From: Bacillus sp. SM2101 | GTDB taxonomy: Bacteria; Bacillota; Bacilli; Bacillales; SM2101 | DNA length: 64,000 bases | Direction of reading: 5' to 3' | NCBI RefSeq assembly: GCF_018588585.1 | Contig: NZ_JAEUFG010000007.1 | Location: 1 to 64,000 of the forward strand | Shown here: positions 1 through 9,111 of the stretch, piece by piece | How positions within the stretch are numbered: the stretch's first letter is position 1 | Layout of the letters: every line of letters begins with the position of its first letter | The notes under the pieces: model-generated | Told to the model about the DNA's origin: nothing | What the model saw: the letters and a program-made list of their open reading frames with translations, nothing else | Databases searched by the model: none | Translations under genes and position numbers: made by a program

Positions 1-1132
1 CTTTAGATGAAGTACAAGAACATTTCTTCCCACAATTCTTATAATCCTTGCAAGTATATCGCTTATAATCCTTATCTTTGAATCTAAGTTCTAATACGTA
101 ACCCATCGGACATCGATAAGAATCTGTAGTTGGATCATACTTAAAGCTAGTTTTATCAAAACCACTCTCTCTTTTATCTCGATTTTCTTTTTGTCTTTTT
201 ATCAGTATTTCCGTACGTTCATCTACTGTTTCTATGATTTCTGACATATTAAAGTAACCTGTATCTGCTACTGCAGTTATGTTATCTTCTTCAAATACTT
301 CCTTCACTTTGTCTACCATGTTAGATAACTGGCCTTGATCATTGACATCATTCACTACCTCAGCTTCAACAAGTAATTTGTGTTTACTGTCAACAACTGT
401 TTGGAGGTTATAACACACTTCAAACTTTCCGTTGTTCTTCATTGACTTCGCTTCTGGATCCGTTAAACATACTTGAGTTTTATCTTGCTCTTTCAACTCT
501 TGTTTAAGGTGTTCTAACTGTTCGATTCGTTCTCTATAATTTTCTACTTTCTCTTTGATTTCTTGTTTCATACTTTCTTTTTCTGTTGTTTTTAAAACAT
601 CATTGATATACTCTTCTATCTTCGATTCATAGTACTCTACTTTCTTTTTGATGAGGCTTTTATTATAATGCTTATTCTTTGCACTATTTGCTTTTATCTT
701 AGTTCCATCAATAGCTACTAGACGGCCATCAATAAGTCCAAAGCCTTTTAACATCAACGTAAATTCTTTAAATAATTGTTTTATGGCCTTTTTGTTATCT
801 TTCATAAACCCAGATAGAGTGCCATGATCGGGTTTGAGTTTACCTATGAGCCACATCACTTCAACATTTCTAGTCGCTTCTGTCTCCAATCTACGAGATG
901 ACCTGATACGATTCATATAACCATATATATATAACTTCAGTAAAATATCTCTCCTGTAAGGTTTTTGTCCTGCATTCTTCCCAGAAAAAGTGGTGAAACC
1001 TAGGTCTTCTAGATTCAAACTATCTACATAAGCGTCTATCACTCTTACTGGATTATCTTCACTCACATAATCATCCAATGTATTTGGAAATAAATTAATC
1101 TGATTTCTACCTTCTCCTTCTATAAACGCCAT
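1..1132 (-). mobile_element. IS1182-family transposase, 3' end beyond window
   Basis: The reading frame starts at an ATG preceded by GGGAGAT and runs open to the window edge, so the C-terminus is missing. About 377 residues are visible. The N-terminal part (residues 15-110) has the IS1182/IS5-like DUF772 layout, with DYVSEDNPVRVID, an arginine-rich stretch around YMNRIRSSRRLE and KPDHGTLSGFMK. It is followed by a DDE-type core with VAIDGTKIKANSAK and later VADTGYFN, and a cysteine cluster (RCPMGY, CKDCGKKC) near the visible end. A coiled region of about 60 residues separates the first and second catalytic motifs, as is usual in IS1182. No terminal inverted repeat could be confirmed because the other end lies outside. 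Its upstream side directly abuts a truncated group II intron tail. High confidence in family, low in whether it is active. Confidence 0.9.
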
Positions 1133-1213
1133 AGTATCATCTCCCTATTGTACTTATTCGACATAAAGAGCCAATATCTTTTGGATAAGAGTAGAAATCC
1201 CATAATTGTTAGA

Positions 1214-1275
1214 CAGACTCACGTACGGTGTTGTGAGAGGGGCGAAAATAATGTCCTTATTTTCCCTCTACTCGT
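1214..1275 (+). mobile_element. 3' tail of a truncated group II intron (domain V half and domain VI)
   Basis: CTCACGTACGGTGTTGTGAG is the typical 3' half of domain V with the linker to domain VI. It is followed by a perfect 8-bp stem, GAAAATAA with TTATTTTC around a 5-nt loop, and the pyrimidine-rich end CCCTCTACTCG, as expected for domain VI and the 3' splice end. The matching 5' half of domain V (a GAGCCG-type strand) is absent. The intron is therefore cut inside domain V where sequence belonging to the neighbouring IS begins. No intron-encoded protein is present. It cannot splice; it marks an older insertion. Confidence 0.72.
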
Positions 1276-1340
1276 TTCGTCATAAATAACATCGTCTTCT
1301 TCTAAAGAATCCAATAGTTTATTACAATCACTTGACTCAA

Positions 1341-2339
1341 TTACAACAATGGCATAATATGCTTTCTAATCAATTCAATTCTATCCTTGGCACGTGGCAT
1401 AAAGCGAGAAGCAATAGCAACTACCAATTCCTTTTTAGGGTTTATGAATATTACATTTCCACCATCGCCTAAAGCTGCATAGCCATCATCAACAACCCAC
1501 CACAAGTAACCATATGGCAAGTCTCCCCAGCGATTTTTTTCCTTTGTGCTTTCCTCTGTCCATTGTAAAGATAGAATTTGCTTACCGTTCCATACGCCGC
1601 CATTTAAATATAACTGACCGATTTTTATCATATCTCTTGGAGTTAAAGTAAGCCCCCAACCAGCAGTATTTACACCTTTAGGATCTGCTACCCAACCAGT
1701 TACATACTTATCCTTGAGAAAAGATAAATAGTCTTCTTTATTTTGTATAAAAACATTATTAGGAACTTTGATTTCAAGAGGTTTAAATAAGTTCTCCTTA
1801 GCAAAGTCAAGCACTGATTGACCAGTTGCGTTTGTAAGAATACCTGATAAAATATTTAAACCAACGGTTGTATATTTAAACTTCTCAACATGGTTTTTGC
1901 CCCCTAGCAAATCTAACGCAGCTTTTACCCAATTATCATTAGAATAGACCTTTGTATATGGTTCTGACTTGTATTTAAATGGTGCAGTCATTGTCAACAA
2001 ATTTTTGATGGTGACTTCTTGTATAGTTTTTTCACCGCGCTTAATTGTATAATCAGGGAAAAATTCTAATACTTTTTGTTCAATATTTTTAACATATCTT
2101 TTATCTATTGCAATACCAATAAGTACTGATATGATACTTTTAGTTACAGATGCTACATGTAATACATCTTCGTGTGTATACCCATCAAAATATTTTTCAT
2201 AAACCAAACTTGTATTTTTTGCAATAGCAATACCTGCTATATTGGAATAATCATTTTTTACTAAATCCTCAAAATTAGAAATAGAATTATTATTCATTTT
2301 CCCCTTTTCGTATAGACACATTGACGTCAAATATATCAA
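1341..2339 (-). CDS. Serine hydrolase, beta-lactamase class C / penicillin-binding-like
   Basis: A 332-residue protein of the beta-lactamase family (PF00144 type). The SxxK nucleophile motif is SVTK at about residue 66, in HVASVTKSIISVLIG. The region YTTVGLNILSGIL near residue 157 fits the second motif (usually YxN). YGYLWWVVDD and GDGGNVIFINPKK near the C-terminus replace the usual HGG/KTG motif. There is no signal peptide, so it is probably cytoplasmic. Such proteins are esterases or peptidases of unknown substrate more often than true beta-lactamases. The TTG at 2339 has AAAAGGAG at proper spacing; an in-frame ATG at 2297 after AAAAGGGG is an alternative start. The gene stands alone between a relic intron and a small membrane protein. 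Confidence 0.8.
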   Translation of the reverse strand: MIYLTSMCLYEKGKMNNNSISNFEDLVKNDYSNIAGIAIAKNTSLVYEKYFDGYTHEDVLHVASVTKSIISVLIGIAIDKRYVKNIEQKVLEFFPDYTIKRGEKTIQEVTIKNLLTMTAPFKYKSEPYTKVYSNDNWVKAALDLLGGKNHVEKFKYTTVGLNILSGILTNATGQSVLDFAKENLFKPLEIKVPNNVFIQNKEDYLSFLKDKYVTGWVADPKGVNTAGWGLTLTPRDMIKIGQLYLNGGVWNGKQILSLQWTEESTKEKNRWGDLPYGYLWWVVDDGYAALGDGGNVIFINPKKELVVAIASRFMPRAKDRIELIRKHIMPLL

Positions 2340-2486
2340 GACACTCCTTTTAGTTAAAATCTAACAATATTGTTATAATAAAGAATAATTTGTTATAAAA
2401 ATATATTCAACTATTTATTTACAAAAAGAAAAAATGGTCCTGGTTCAAATAAATTAAAGAATGAGAACACCTGGATATAATGACTT

Positions 2487-2759
2487 TTAGAGATTAACTG
2501 TATGATAAAATACTGCAAAAAAGAATATTAATGATATAACTACAAGTACAACAAACCTAAATTTTTTTGAGGTCGGAAGAAAAATAAATTTTGCTGTTGT
2601 ATGTGGAAGAAACAAGCCTATTGTAATGATTATTCCGATAATAGCCCAAAGAAAAGCTGTCTGAGAGATTTGATGTGGATATGTGATTACACCGACACTA
2701 AAGAGTAAAACTATTAACAAGGTATTAACTATCAATCGCCTTTTAAATTTGATCTCCAA
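2487..2759 (-). CDS. Small three-TM membrane protein, unknown function
   Basis: A 90-residue protein with a positively charged start (MEIKFKRRL). It has three predicted membrane segments, at about residues 9-26, 35-52 and 66-88, separated by short polar loops (FLPTSKKF precedes the last). GGAGGTATTAATTTTG places a ribosome site upstream of the start. I do not recognise the family. The neighbours do not form an obvious operon: the next gene upstream on this strand is more than 700 bases away, and the serine hydrolase lies about 150 bases downstream. It could be a regulator or subunit of a membrane complex, but nothing here shows that. Confidence 0.55.
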   Translation of the reverse strand: MEIKFKRRLIVNTLLIVLLFSVGVITYPHQISQTAFLWAIIGIIITIGLFLPHTTAKFIFLPTSKKFRFVVLVVISLIFFFAVFYHTVNL

Positions 2760-2842
2760 AATTAATACCTCCCACTAGTTATCTACCTAATTATGATATA
2801 TATTCAAATATATGAGAATTATTTAAAGAAACTTAAGTAATT

Positions 2843-2990
2843 GTGTAAATTAGATGTAAAAGTTAAGAATCTCAGATTCCCACCAATAGAAATATTAGCT
2901 ATACCCGATTGTGTTTTAACATCAATGACTGAAACAGTGTTATTCCCAGAACTACATAAGTAATTATTTTCATATGATGATCAGCGGGAA
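2843..2990 (-). pseudogene. Relic of a YVTN beta-propeller repeat
   Basis: On the minus strand, SGNNTVSVIDVKTQSGIA and a following ISIGGN can be read. They match the blade repeat of the intact propeller gene at 3527..4582 (NTVSVIDVKTHSVIATVSV). Just upstream, in another frame, a degraded P-A-D...ITYV stretch corresponds to the PDGKIAYVTN part of a blade. No start, no continuous frame and only about one blade survive, so this is a fragment of a second propeller gene or of an earlier, longer version of the neighbour. The rest of 2760..3526 shows no gene. Confidence 0.6.
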
Positions 2991-3526
2991 AAATGAGAAT
3001 AAATACAATTTCTAAAATAAAAATTCCTCCCTACTCTGGAAGCGGAAGGAGAGTAAAGAGGAACGCCATTACACAATCTTAAAATTTTCCCTGTTTGTTC
3101 GTAAAAGGAGGAAACAGGAGGAGAGTGATAATTATGGTGTGCTTCTATGTTATGCAAGAATTTTTGTTAAGCCTGTATTAATGTGCTATGGCAGATAAAT
3201 CATTTTTATAAAACTCAATAACAAATAGGGGTAGTTATTATTCTATAACAAGCTTTTCATAATTAGATTTAATAGAAAAATAACAGAGGGAACTAGAGAT
3301 GAAGAATGACTCAATTAACAATATCTTCGTATGATATGTTCCTTTACTTAACTGACCAAATAGGAAAAAATTAATATACCCATCACCACAATTGCCCAAA
3401 GTGATAGGAATTCCTTTGCTATAATTAACATATGTATATCCACCTTTCTCTATGGTGAATGATAGTCGGTTTAATGGTGAGTGTTAATAATCTATAAGCA
3501 TAGTTGAATCTACTACATACTGAATT

Positions 3527-4582
3527 CTATGTAGTGGATTCAACTACGTAAGCTAATTTTCCATTAGGAGAGAAGGTAACTGAACCTATGTTACTTATTA
3601 GCATTGGAATTGGAATTGTAGTAATTACAGAGTGAGTTTTAACATCGATGACGGGCACAGAATTTTCATTTGAAATCGTAACATAAGCAATTTTCCCATC
3701 AGGAGTAATAGCAACATCATTTACATTAGCATTGATACTAGGATTAACAAGGGTAGTAGAAATTAATGAATGTGTTTTTACGTCTATGACGGATACGACA
3801 CCACCGAAGTTTGTAGCATAAGCAATTTTTCCATCAGGAGTAAAAAGGACTCTAATTGGATCAACAACTTGTATTGTAGCAATGACAGAGTGCGTTTTTA
3901 CATCAATAACTGATACATTTCCAGGTTGTTGTTGAGATCTAGTTGTAACATAAGCAATTTTCCCATCAGGAGTAAAAGCAATATCTCTTAGATTTTGACT
4001 AAAAGTCACAGTAGCAATGACAGAATGTGATTTAACGTCAATGACAGACAAAGTACCATCTCCACTATTAGCAACATAAGCTAGCTTTCCATCAGGAGAA
4101 ATGGACATTAATTCTGGACCTGTATCAACAGAAACAGTAGCAATGACTGAATGGGTTTTAACATCGATAACAGAAACAGTGTTGTCCAATTGGTTAGTAA
4201 TATAAGCTAATTTTCCATCAGGCGTGAAAACGATGGTACTAGGATTGCTACCCACTAGAACAGTAGCAATAATTGAGTGTGTTTTAACATCGATAATTGA
4301 AATAGTATCTCCAAATGGGGGACCTGTACCTCCGTTAGTAACATAAGCAATTTTCCCATCAGGAGTAAAAACAACATTACATGGATTAATACCAGCTTGA
4401 ATGGTGGCTATAACCTCCTGTGTTGGTATATTTATAGCAGATACAGTGTTAACATCTTCATTTGCAACATAAGCTAATTTTCCATTCGGAGTGATATCTA
4501 ATGGTGATGTACCAATAGCTATACCAATTGGAAAAGTTGTTATAGCAGAATGAGTATTAACATCAATTACGACAGTAGCCAA
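3527..4582 (-). CDS. YVTN-family beta-propeller repeat protein
   Basis: About 351 residues made almost wholly of eight tandem blades of 40-45 residues. Each has the pattern SVIDVKTHSVIATV ... FTPDGKIAYVTN, the signature of the 40-residue YVTN beta-propeller family. Eight PDGK/PNGK turns are visible. The N-terminal strand (ATVVIDVNTHSAI) and the C-terminal half-blade would close the ring. There is no signal peptide or anchor, so location is unclear; relatives are often surface or exported proteins. I prefer the TTG at 4582 to the GTG nine bases upstream, because AGGGGTGG then lies at normal distance and because a relic copy at 15187 keeps the same RBS-TTG-GCT-AC arrangement. Ligand unknown. 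Confidence 0.8.
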   Translation of the reverse strand: MATVVIDVNTHSAITTFPIGIAIGTSPLDITPNGKLAYVANEDVNTVSAINIPTQEVIATIQAGINPCNVVFTPDGKIAYVTNGGTGPPFGDTISIIDVKTHSIIATVLVGSNPSTIVFTPDGKLAYITNQLDNTVSVIDVKTHSVIATVSVDTGPELMSISPDGKLAYVANSGDGTLSVIDVKSHSVIATVTFSQNLRDIAFTPDGKIAYVTTRSQQQPGNVSVIDVKTHSVIATIQVVDPIRVLFTPDGKIAYATNFGGVVSVIDVKTHSLISTTLVNPSINANVNDVAITPDGKIAYVTISNENSVPVIDVKTHSVITTIPIPMLISNIGSVTFSPNGKLAYVVESTT

Positions 4583-4591
4583 AAAGTCCAC

Positions 4592-5043
4592 CCCTATCTA
4601 AAAAATAATTTTTTTACAGTGTATGAGAAAAATGTATCTTTGATGTAAAAATTGTATGTTTATAACAAAAATCAAAATGTTATAGTAAATACAAGATAGG
4701 CTGTGGTTGACAGGGGGATGTTCTAGAAGATAAAACGATGAGAGGTATATCAAACTAAAAGTTTAATTTTATTAGGGGCTTCCCCAGTTGGAGACAGGAA
4801 ACATATTCATTAATGAGTCTATCAGTTTATTAGACTAATGATCAACATGGAAATAGGATTCTACTAAATCGTGCTGTTAAAAAGTAAATCTACATTAAAT
4901 TGTACAAAAGACAGATTTCAACTTATTATTCCAAGAGAGAATGAACAACATATACTTCTAAGAAAAATATGTAACCTCCCTGTTCAGTACATGAAAAGGA
5001 GGGGATTTTCACCGATTACCATCTTCTGATAAATTCAAATAAC
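4592..5043. other. Non-coding gap, nothing recognised
   Basis: About 450 bases between the propeller gene and the esterase hold no reading frame with a ribosome site. AT-rich sequence only. Confidence 0.5.
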
Positions 5044-6012
5044 TCATTTAAGGATATTTAAAGCCCTTAGTAATGCATTTAAACTATTATCTGCATCTTT
5101 CTTACTATGAAACGCATTTGGCACTGTTAACCCTAAGTGATGATAACCTGGATAAACATGCAATTCTGTAAGTACTCCGTCATACATTAAACGTTTTGCA
5201 AAATCCAATGTCTCATCAGCAAATAATTCAATAGAGCCTACACATAAATATGTGCTTGGTAAGCCCTTAAATGTTTTGGCCCTAGCAGGCGAATAATATT
5301 CTGAAATGCCTTCAGCTCCAGGTTCTTGTTTAAGAACTGACTTCCACGCAAAATAATTGATAGCATTATCGAAAAAATATTCACCATTAAACGGATGGGC
5401 TTCTTCGATAGCCGTACGATCATCTAGCATTGGTACAGATAATTGCAAATGATGAATATTAAACTCCTGACAATCACGAGTAAATAAAGCTAATCCGGCA
5501 GCTAATCCAGCTCCAGCACTTTCACCAACAACAGCAATTCTATTAATGTCAATCTTTAATTCTTTAGCGTGGTCGATACACCATTTAATTCCTGAATAAC
5601 AATCATGTAATTGAGCAGGTTGAGAATATTCAGGGGCTAAACGATAGTCTACAGAGACACCGATAAAATTATAGTGATGTGCTAGAAATGCATGTTTTTC
5701 ATTATTCATTTCTGGACTACCAATTATCATACCACCGCCATGTACAGAATAAATTAATGGATTTAGGTGCTCAGCTTTATTTTTCGGTTTTGTAATTACT
5801 AACCTTACTTTAGAATCATCAAACAAATTATCAATCCTTATTTCTTCTATTTCAACATCATACCGTTCTATCATACTAGAAGTGAAAAACGCATTGATTT
5901 GTTCTCGAACTTCTAAATAATTGTCTGGTGTTAAGCTCAAACTGCCCATAGCATCTAAAATATCTCGTATTTCTGGATCAATTAAATGTTCACTTCGTTT
6001 AACTCTTTTCAT
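5044..6012 (-). CDS. Alpha/beta-hydrolase esterase, hormone-sensitive-lipase type
   Basis: A 322-residue cytoplasmic hydrolase of the HSL/Aes group (alpha/beta-hydrolase fold 3). The oxyanion-hole motif HGGGMIIGS is near residue 92. The nucleophile elbow GESAGAG lies near residue 164, with Ser as nucleophile. The acid residue is probably in SIELFADE near residue 260 and the catalytic His in YHHLGL near residue 290. Length is normal for the family (300-330). GGAGGTGTATT immediately precedes the ATG. The family cleaves short-chain acyl esters; the physiological substrate cannot be inferred. Flanked by non-coding DNA on both sides, so it is probably transcribed alone. Confidence 0.87.
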   Translation of the reverse strand: MKRVKRSEHLIDPEIRDILDAMGSLSLTPDNYLEVREQINAFFTSSMIERYDVEIEEIRIDNLFDDSKVRLVITKPKNKAEHLNPLIYSVHGGGMIIGSPEMNNEKHAFLAHHYNFIGVSVDYRLAPEYSQPAQLHDCYSGIKWCIDHAKELKIDINRIAVVGESAGAGLAAGLALFTRDCQEFNIHHLQLSVPMLDDRTAIEEAHPFNGEYFFDNAINYFAWKSVLKQEPGAEGISEYYSPARAKTFKGLPSTYLCVGSIELFADETLDFAKRLMYDGVLTELHVYPGYHHLGLTVPNAFHSKKDADNSLNALLRALNILK

Positions 6013-6326
6013 AATACACCTCCATATTTAATTGTACATTTTAAATCAAATGTTCCGTATTTTGAGTATTAAATTGCTTTCTCAAAATTTTTCTAAAATT
6101 TCTTATAACTTCCAACACATTATCTCTTACAAGTATTAATCATCCAATAAAGTTATTTTACATACAGTTTTTATAAAACCATAGACACTTTAGTGTTGAT
6201 TTTCCTATCTGGAAGTGCATGCTGCCCATTTATCGCTATAGAAATTGAACTGAGTCGAACGAGATTTTAAAGCCATTTTAAAGGATAAGCAACAAGCTTA
6301 AATGACATAAGTTTTTAATCTATATT

Positions 6327-6386
6327 AGAAATCCCACCTCTTAAAGCTTTTAATAAATGAATATGATCGTCTGAGGTGGTATTTCT
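6327..6386. repeat. Imperfect inverted repeat, 14-bp arms
   Basis: AGAAATCCCACCTC and GAGGTGGTATTTCT pair with one mismatch across a 32-nt loop. There is no coding gene on either side within 280 bases and no clean T-run, so it is more likely a remnant of a small mobile element or an old terminator than a working one. The rest of 6013..6660 shows no gene. Confidence 0.4.
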
Positions 6387-6674
6387 TAGAATAAAATAAA
6401 TCCCCATTTTCAAAAAATTAAAAATAACAAACGACTATTAATGAAATTATTGCTATAATTTATATTGAAAGATCTTCTACTTATCAGACATCACAGTCTT
6501 GATTTAAAGTGGGGATTCCTAACAAAAAACTAAACAGTTCCTAAAATACTAGGCCACTCCTGTAGTAATAAAGTTATGGAGAAATAAATTGGCTAATTCA
6601 CTTACAATAAATCACAAGTAATATTATGTTTTATATGTTTCGGCTACGAATTTAATAGGAAAAGGTGATGAAAT

Positions 6675-6764
6675 ATGAGTATTTGGGACTGGGTGTCAGA
6701 TTTTTTTTACTTCTTAAGTGATCTTTTCTCAACAAACTCCAAGAAGAAAGAGGAGGAGGAGTAG
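6675..6764 (+). CDS. 29-residue amphipathic aromatic small protein
   Basis: The ATG follows AAAAGGTGATGAAAT, a good ribosome site. The product begins MSIWDWVSDFFYFLSDLFS and ends in a lysine triplet followed by four glutamates. Residues 3-18 form a strongly amphipathic helix: I3, W6, V7, F10, F13, L14, L17 and F18 on one face, and D5, S8, D9, Y12, S15 and D16 on the other. The tail KKKEEEE is zwitterionic. There is no signal peptide, cysteine or processing site. The shape recalls leaderless amphipathic peptides (phenol-soluble-modulin-like) or membrane-surface-binding regulators, but I recognise no family. The gene stands alone, convergent with the DUF6892 gene. Real translation is likely from the RBS; function is unknown. 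Confidence 0.55.
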   Translation: MSIWDWVSDFFYFLSDLFSTNSKKKEEEE

Positions 6765-6815
6765 AATTAAGTATCATTCAGCTTGTATAGGTTAAAATAT
6801 AGCTTCAAAACGAAA

Positions 6816-6833
6816 AGGGCTGATTTAAGCCCT
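6816..6833 (-). terminator. Terminator of the DUF6892 gene
   Basis: AGGGCT and AGCCCT form a 6-bp GC-rich stem around a 6-nt loop. On the minus strand it is followed by TTTTCGTTTT, 20 bases after the stop codon of the gene at 6854. Confidence 0.6.
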
Positions 6834-6853
6834 CTATTCAACTCCATTATTGA

Positions 6854-7285
6854 TTACTCTACTGAAATTCCATCATTTAACATTGGTGCTAATAGTTCTT
6901 CATCAACCATACCAATTGCATGCACTGTTTTTAAATTTACTAACTTTTGATAACCCTCTATACTTTTCACATCAAAAATATCATCATCTCCATCCCAATC
7001 CGGCTTTAAATATGAGGTGTAAATTTCATTTCCACCATCAAATACTAGCTCTGTGATGGAATTCAGATCACTATCTTCAAGAACTAATTCACTAAAATAT
7101 TGAATAAGCTCTGGTATTGGAGGATTATCTTCATACCATTCGTAATTGTCGACAAATTTTTCTTCTAACTTTTGCAAATCATCTTCAAACCTTGTAAATT
7201 CATCTGATTCAATCAAGCTATTTATCACCACTAATTTAAAATTAAAATCACTAAACAAGCCTGCCTTGTCTTTATATGTATTCAT
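6854..7285 (-). CDS. DUF6892 domain protein
   Basis: About 143 residues. The layout FNFKLVVINSLIE (N-terminal), FSELVLE (middle), FDGGNEIYTSYLKPDWDGDD and a closing leucine-rich NLKTVHAIG is that of DUF6892 proteins of Bacillus as I remember them, some of which sit near polymorphic-toxin or immunity genes. I choose the ATG at 7285 because GGAAGGTGAT lies seven bases upstream; the longer frame starting at 7303 has no ribosome site. Acidic, soluble, no membrane segment. Single gene with its own terminator. Function not established. Confidence 0.65.
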   Translation of the reverse strand: MNTYKDKAGLFSDFNFKLVVINSLIESDEFTRFEDDLQKLEEKFVDNYEWYEDNPPIPELIQYFSELVLEDSDLNSITELVFDGGNEIYTSYLKPDWDGDDDIFDVKSIEGYQKLVNLKTVHAIGMVDEELLAPMLNDGISVE

Positions 7286-7339
7286 AATTACATCACCTTC
7301 CACAAATTAATTAATGATATTTTTTCGCCATGCACAATT

Positions 7340-7582
7340 AAAAATCCTCTATTTTTTATGGTGAACAATAAAGAGGGAAGTTTAGCTCAAGAATTAAATG
7401 ATCATATTCCTATTTCCGTAACACTTATTCATCCAGGAAAGTTACAAACAGCGTCTGGAGCTTATGACGCGGATACGAGTCCAATTGATGCGGCTAATAG
7501 GATATATTCTTGGCTTTTAAATGAGAAACAAGATATATCCGGTAAATTCTTTGAGCCATTAGGAATAGAAATGAGCTGGTAA
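7340..7582 (+). pseudogene. C-terminal fragment of a short-chain dehydrogenase (SDR)
   Basis: The frame reads SLAQELND, then ISVTLIHPGKLQTASG, then DAANRIYSWLLNE and ISGKFFEPLG. This is the end of a classical SDR: the LA-EL helix after the catalytic YxxxK, the HPG-x-x-T loop, and the SGKFF strand. The Rossmann nucleotide-binding half, the catalytic Ser-Tyr-Lys and about 160 N-terminal residues are missing, and no ribosome site precedes the ATG at 7358. It is therefore a truncated, non-functional remnant. Confidence 0.72.
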
Positions 7583-7745
7583 GGTGTTTTAGCAATTTTA
7601 ATAGATTTTACCATCAAGGTGATGTTAATTAAAGTAGCCTATTCTTATTCCACTGAATAGCGTAAGAATGTAGTTAAGGCCATCCTGTGACATTAAGAAT
7701 AATATCTATTGAAAATAGACAACCAGTCTGAATGTCAGATCCGCT

Positions 7746-8100
7746 TATAGTAGACACTCAAAATTAAGCTCAGTTTGCTTGTCTACTAAAAGAGGATTTT
7801 TTTATGATTAAAGGTAGCAAGAGTTATGATATTAACTTTTTTAAAAATAGTTTTCGAATAGTACCAACTAATAAAGAATTATGTTGCAAATGCTAAGGAA
7901 TTTAATATTCATCGTAAAAATGCACACAAAAATGAAGAGTAAAGAGTACCTCGGGAAAGGCGAGGGAGAAAAAAGAATTTAGTAAAGTCACTGGTAATCG
8001 CAACGAACATCCAGAATAGAAAATAAAACGATTAGAAGCAGAGCATGAGTGAACACATAAAACAAAAAATAGTTATTAGCTCATTAATGATTTAGCTAAA
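7746..8100 (+). pseudogene. Decayed IS3-family orfA
   Basis: After AAGAGGATTTTTTT, an ATG opens MIKGSKSYDI, the usual beginning of an IS3/IS150-type orfA. It then decays with stops, but GIHR-like sequence near 7905 and IKRLEAEHE near 8025, followed by a degraded KQEN-type helix, are recognisable. AGTAGACACTC in front may be the remains of the left inverted repeat. The orfB integrase part is absent. The remaining 8101..8530 has only an unconvincing frame (8235..8507, no ribosome site). Confidence 0.6.
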
Positions 8101-8540
8101 CTGAATTATTCAATTTATGTAGCCTCTATGTTAATGTCGTTCAAAAAGGTATATCACGATATATCCTCTTCACCATATCATAAATATCACTTATTTAATA
8201 AGCCTCCGTCCGTAGACTAAAAGATGGTTACTATATGTGGGTAGTAGCTTTTAGTTCATCTATGTACTCATTTCAAACGTTGTCACCACTTTTTATATCG
8301 ATCTACTTCATGTCATGTTGTCCTAAAATTACCATATTTATTTTGCAACTTCAACATGAATTCATTCGTCTAGCATGTATAAATGAGTTATTTAGGAGGC
8401 AGTTAGCAAAATTGGTAGGATATTATTACTTCTTGGATTTATACAATTGTTGTGATGCTGAAAACGAGATATTTTTAGTGGATACTGTGCCTAATATAAT
8501 ATTCTGATGTTTACATGTTTAATGAAAAGAGGTGATTACA

Positions 8541-9050
8541 TTGAAATATATTTATATGCTTTTTAGTACTGCAATGCTGTTGTCAGCTTGTTCTAAATTA
8601 GAGAACGTTGATGATAGTTTATCATTTGAAGAACAAATTCAAGATTTATTACTTCAAAATCAAATTAACTTTGGTACCATCATTGATTATGATGTTAAAG
8701 CTAAACATGTTTTTGTCATCTATTAAAGTAAAAAGTATTTAAGACCTATAGAAGTAGCAGTTTTAAAAATGGGTAATAATAACCTAAATTGGGTTACTGG
8801 GTATAAAGATTTTTTGTATGAGGGCTCGTCAACACATTGCCAAAAGGTTTCTATATGTGTAACTTTAATAAGAGAAAGCGATCCTAATATTAAAGATGTG
8901 AAAATGTTTGGCAAAGCTGATAAATTAGTTAAATCTTCTATTGAATTGACAGATGGCTACACGGAAGAGGTAAAATATTGGATTATTTATACCACTTATG
9001 ACGAATATAACAACGCTATATCCAATGATGTAGAGTACGTGATGAAGTAA
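8541..9050 (+). pseudogene. Lipoprotein gene interrupted by an in-frame TAA
   Basis: The TTG start at 8541 has AAGAGGTG six bases upstream. A signal peptide with lipobox LLSAC follows (Cys at residue 17). After HVFVIY the codon at 8724 is TAA, but the same frame continues without any other stop as SKKYLRPIEVAVLKMG, then NLNWVTGYKDFL, to a normal stop at 9050. Downstream codons read as a smooth continuation of one secreted protein of about 168 residues. So this is one gene with a single nonsense change rather than two genes; no ribosome site precedes the ATG at 8769. The intact form would be a membrane-anchored lipoprotein of unknown function. A sequencing error or readthrough cannot be excluded. 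Confidence 0.75.
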
Positions 9051-9111
9051 TGTATAGCTAATATAGCTGAATCAGGTGATTATTAATTTTACATATAAGG
9101 AGAATATTACT

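Noticed and set aside
3527-4591. Tandem blade DNA repeats as a CRISPR-like array
   Set aside because: The repeats are codon-periodic and translate into beta-propeller blades; spacing and sequence vary as in protein repeats.
8235-8507. 90-codon frame rich in Phe, Cys and Ile
   Set aside because: No ribosome site; composition typical of chance frames in AT-rich DNA.
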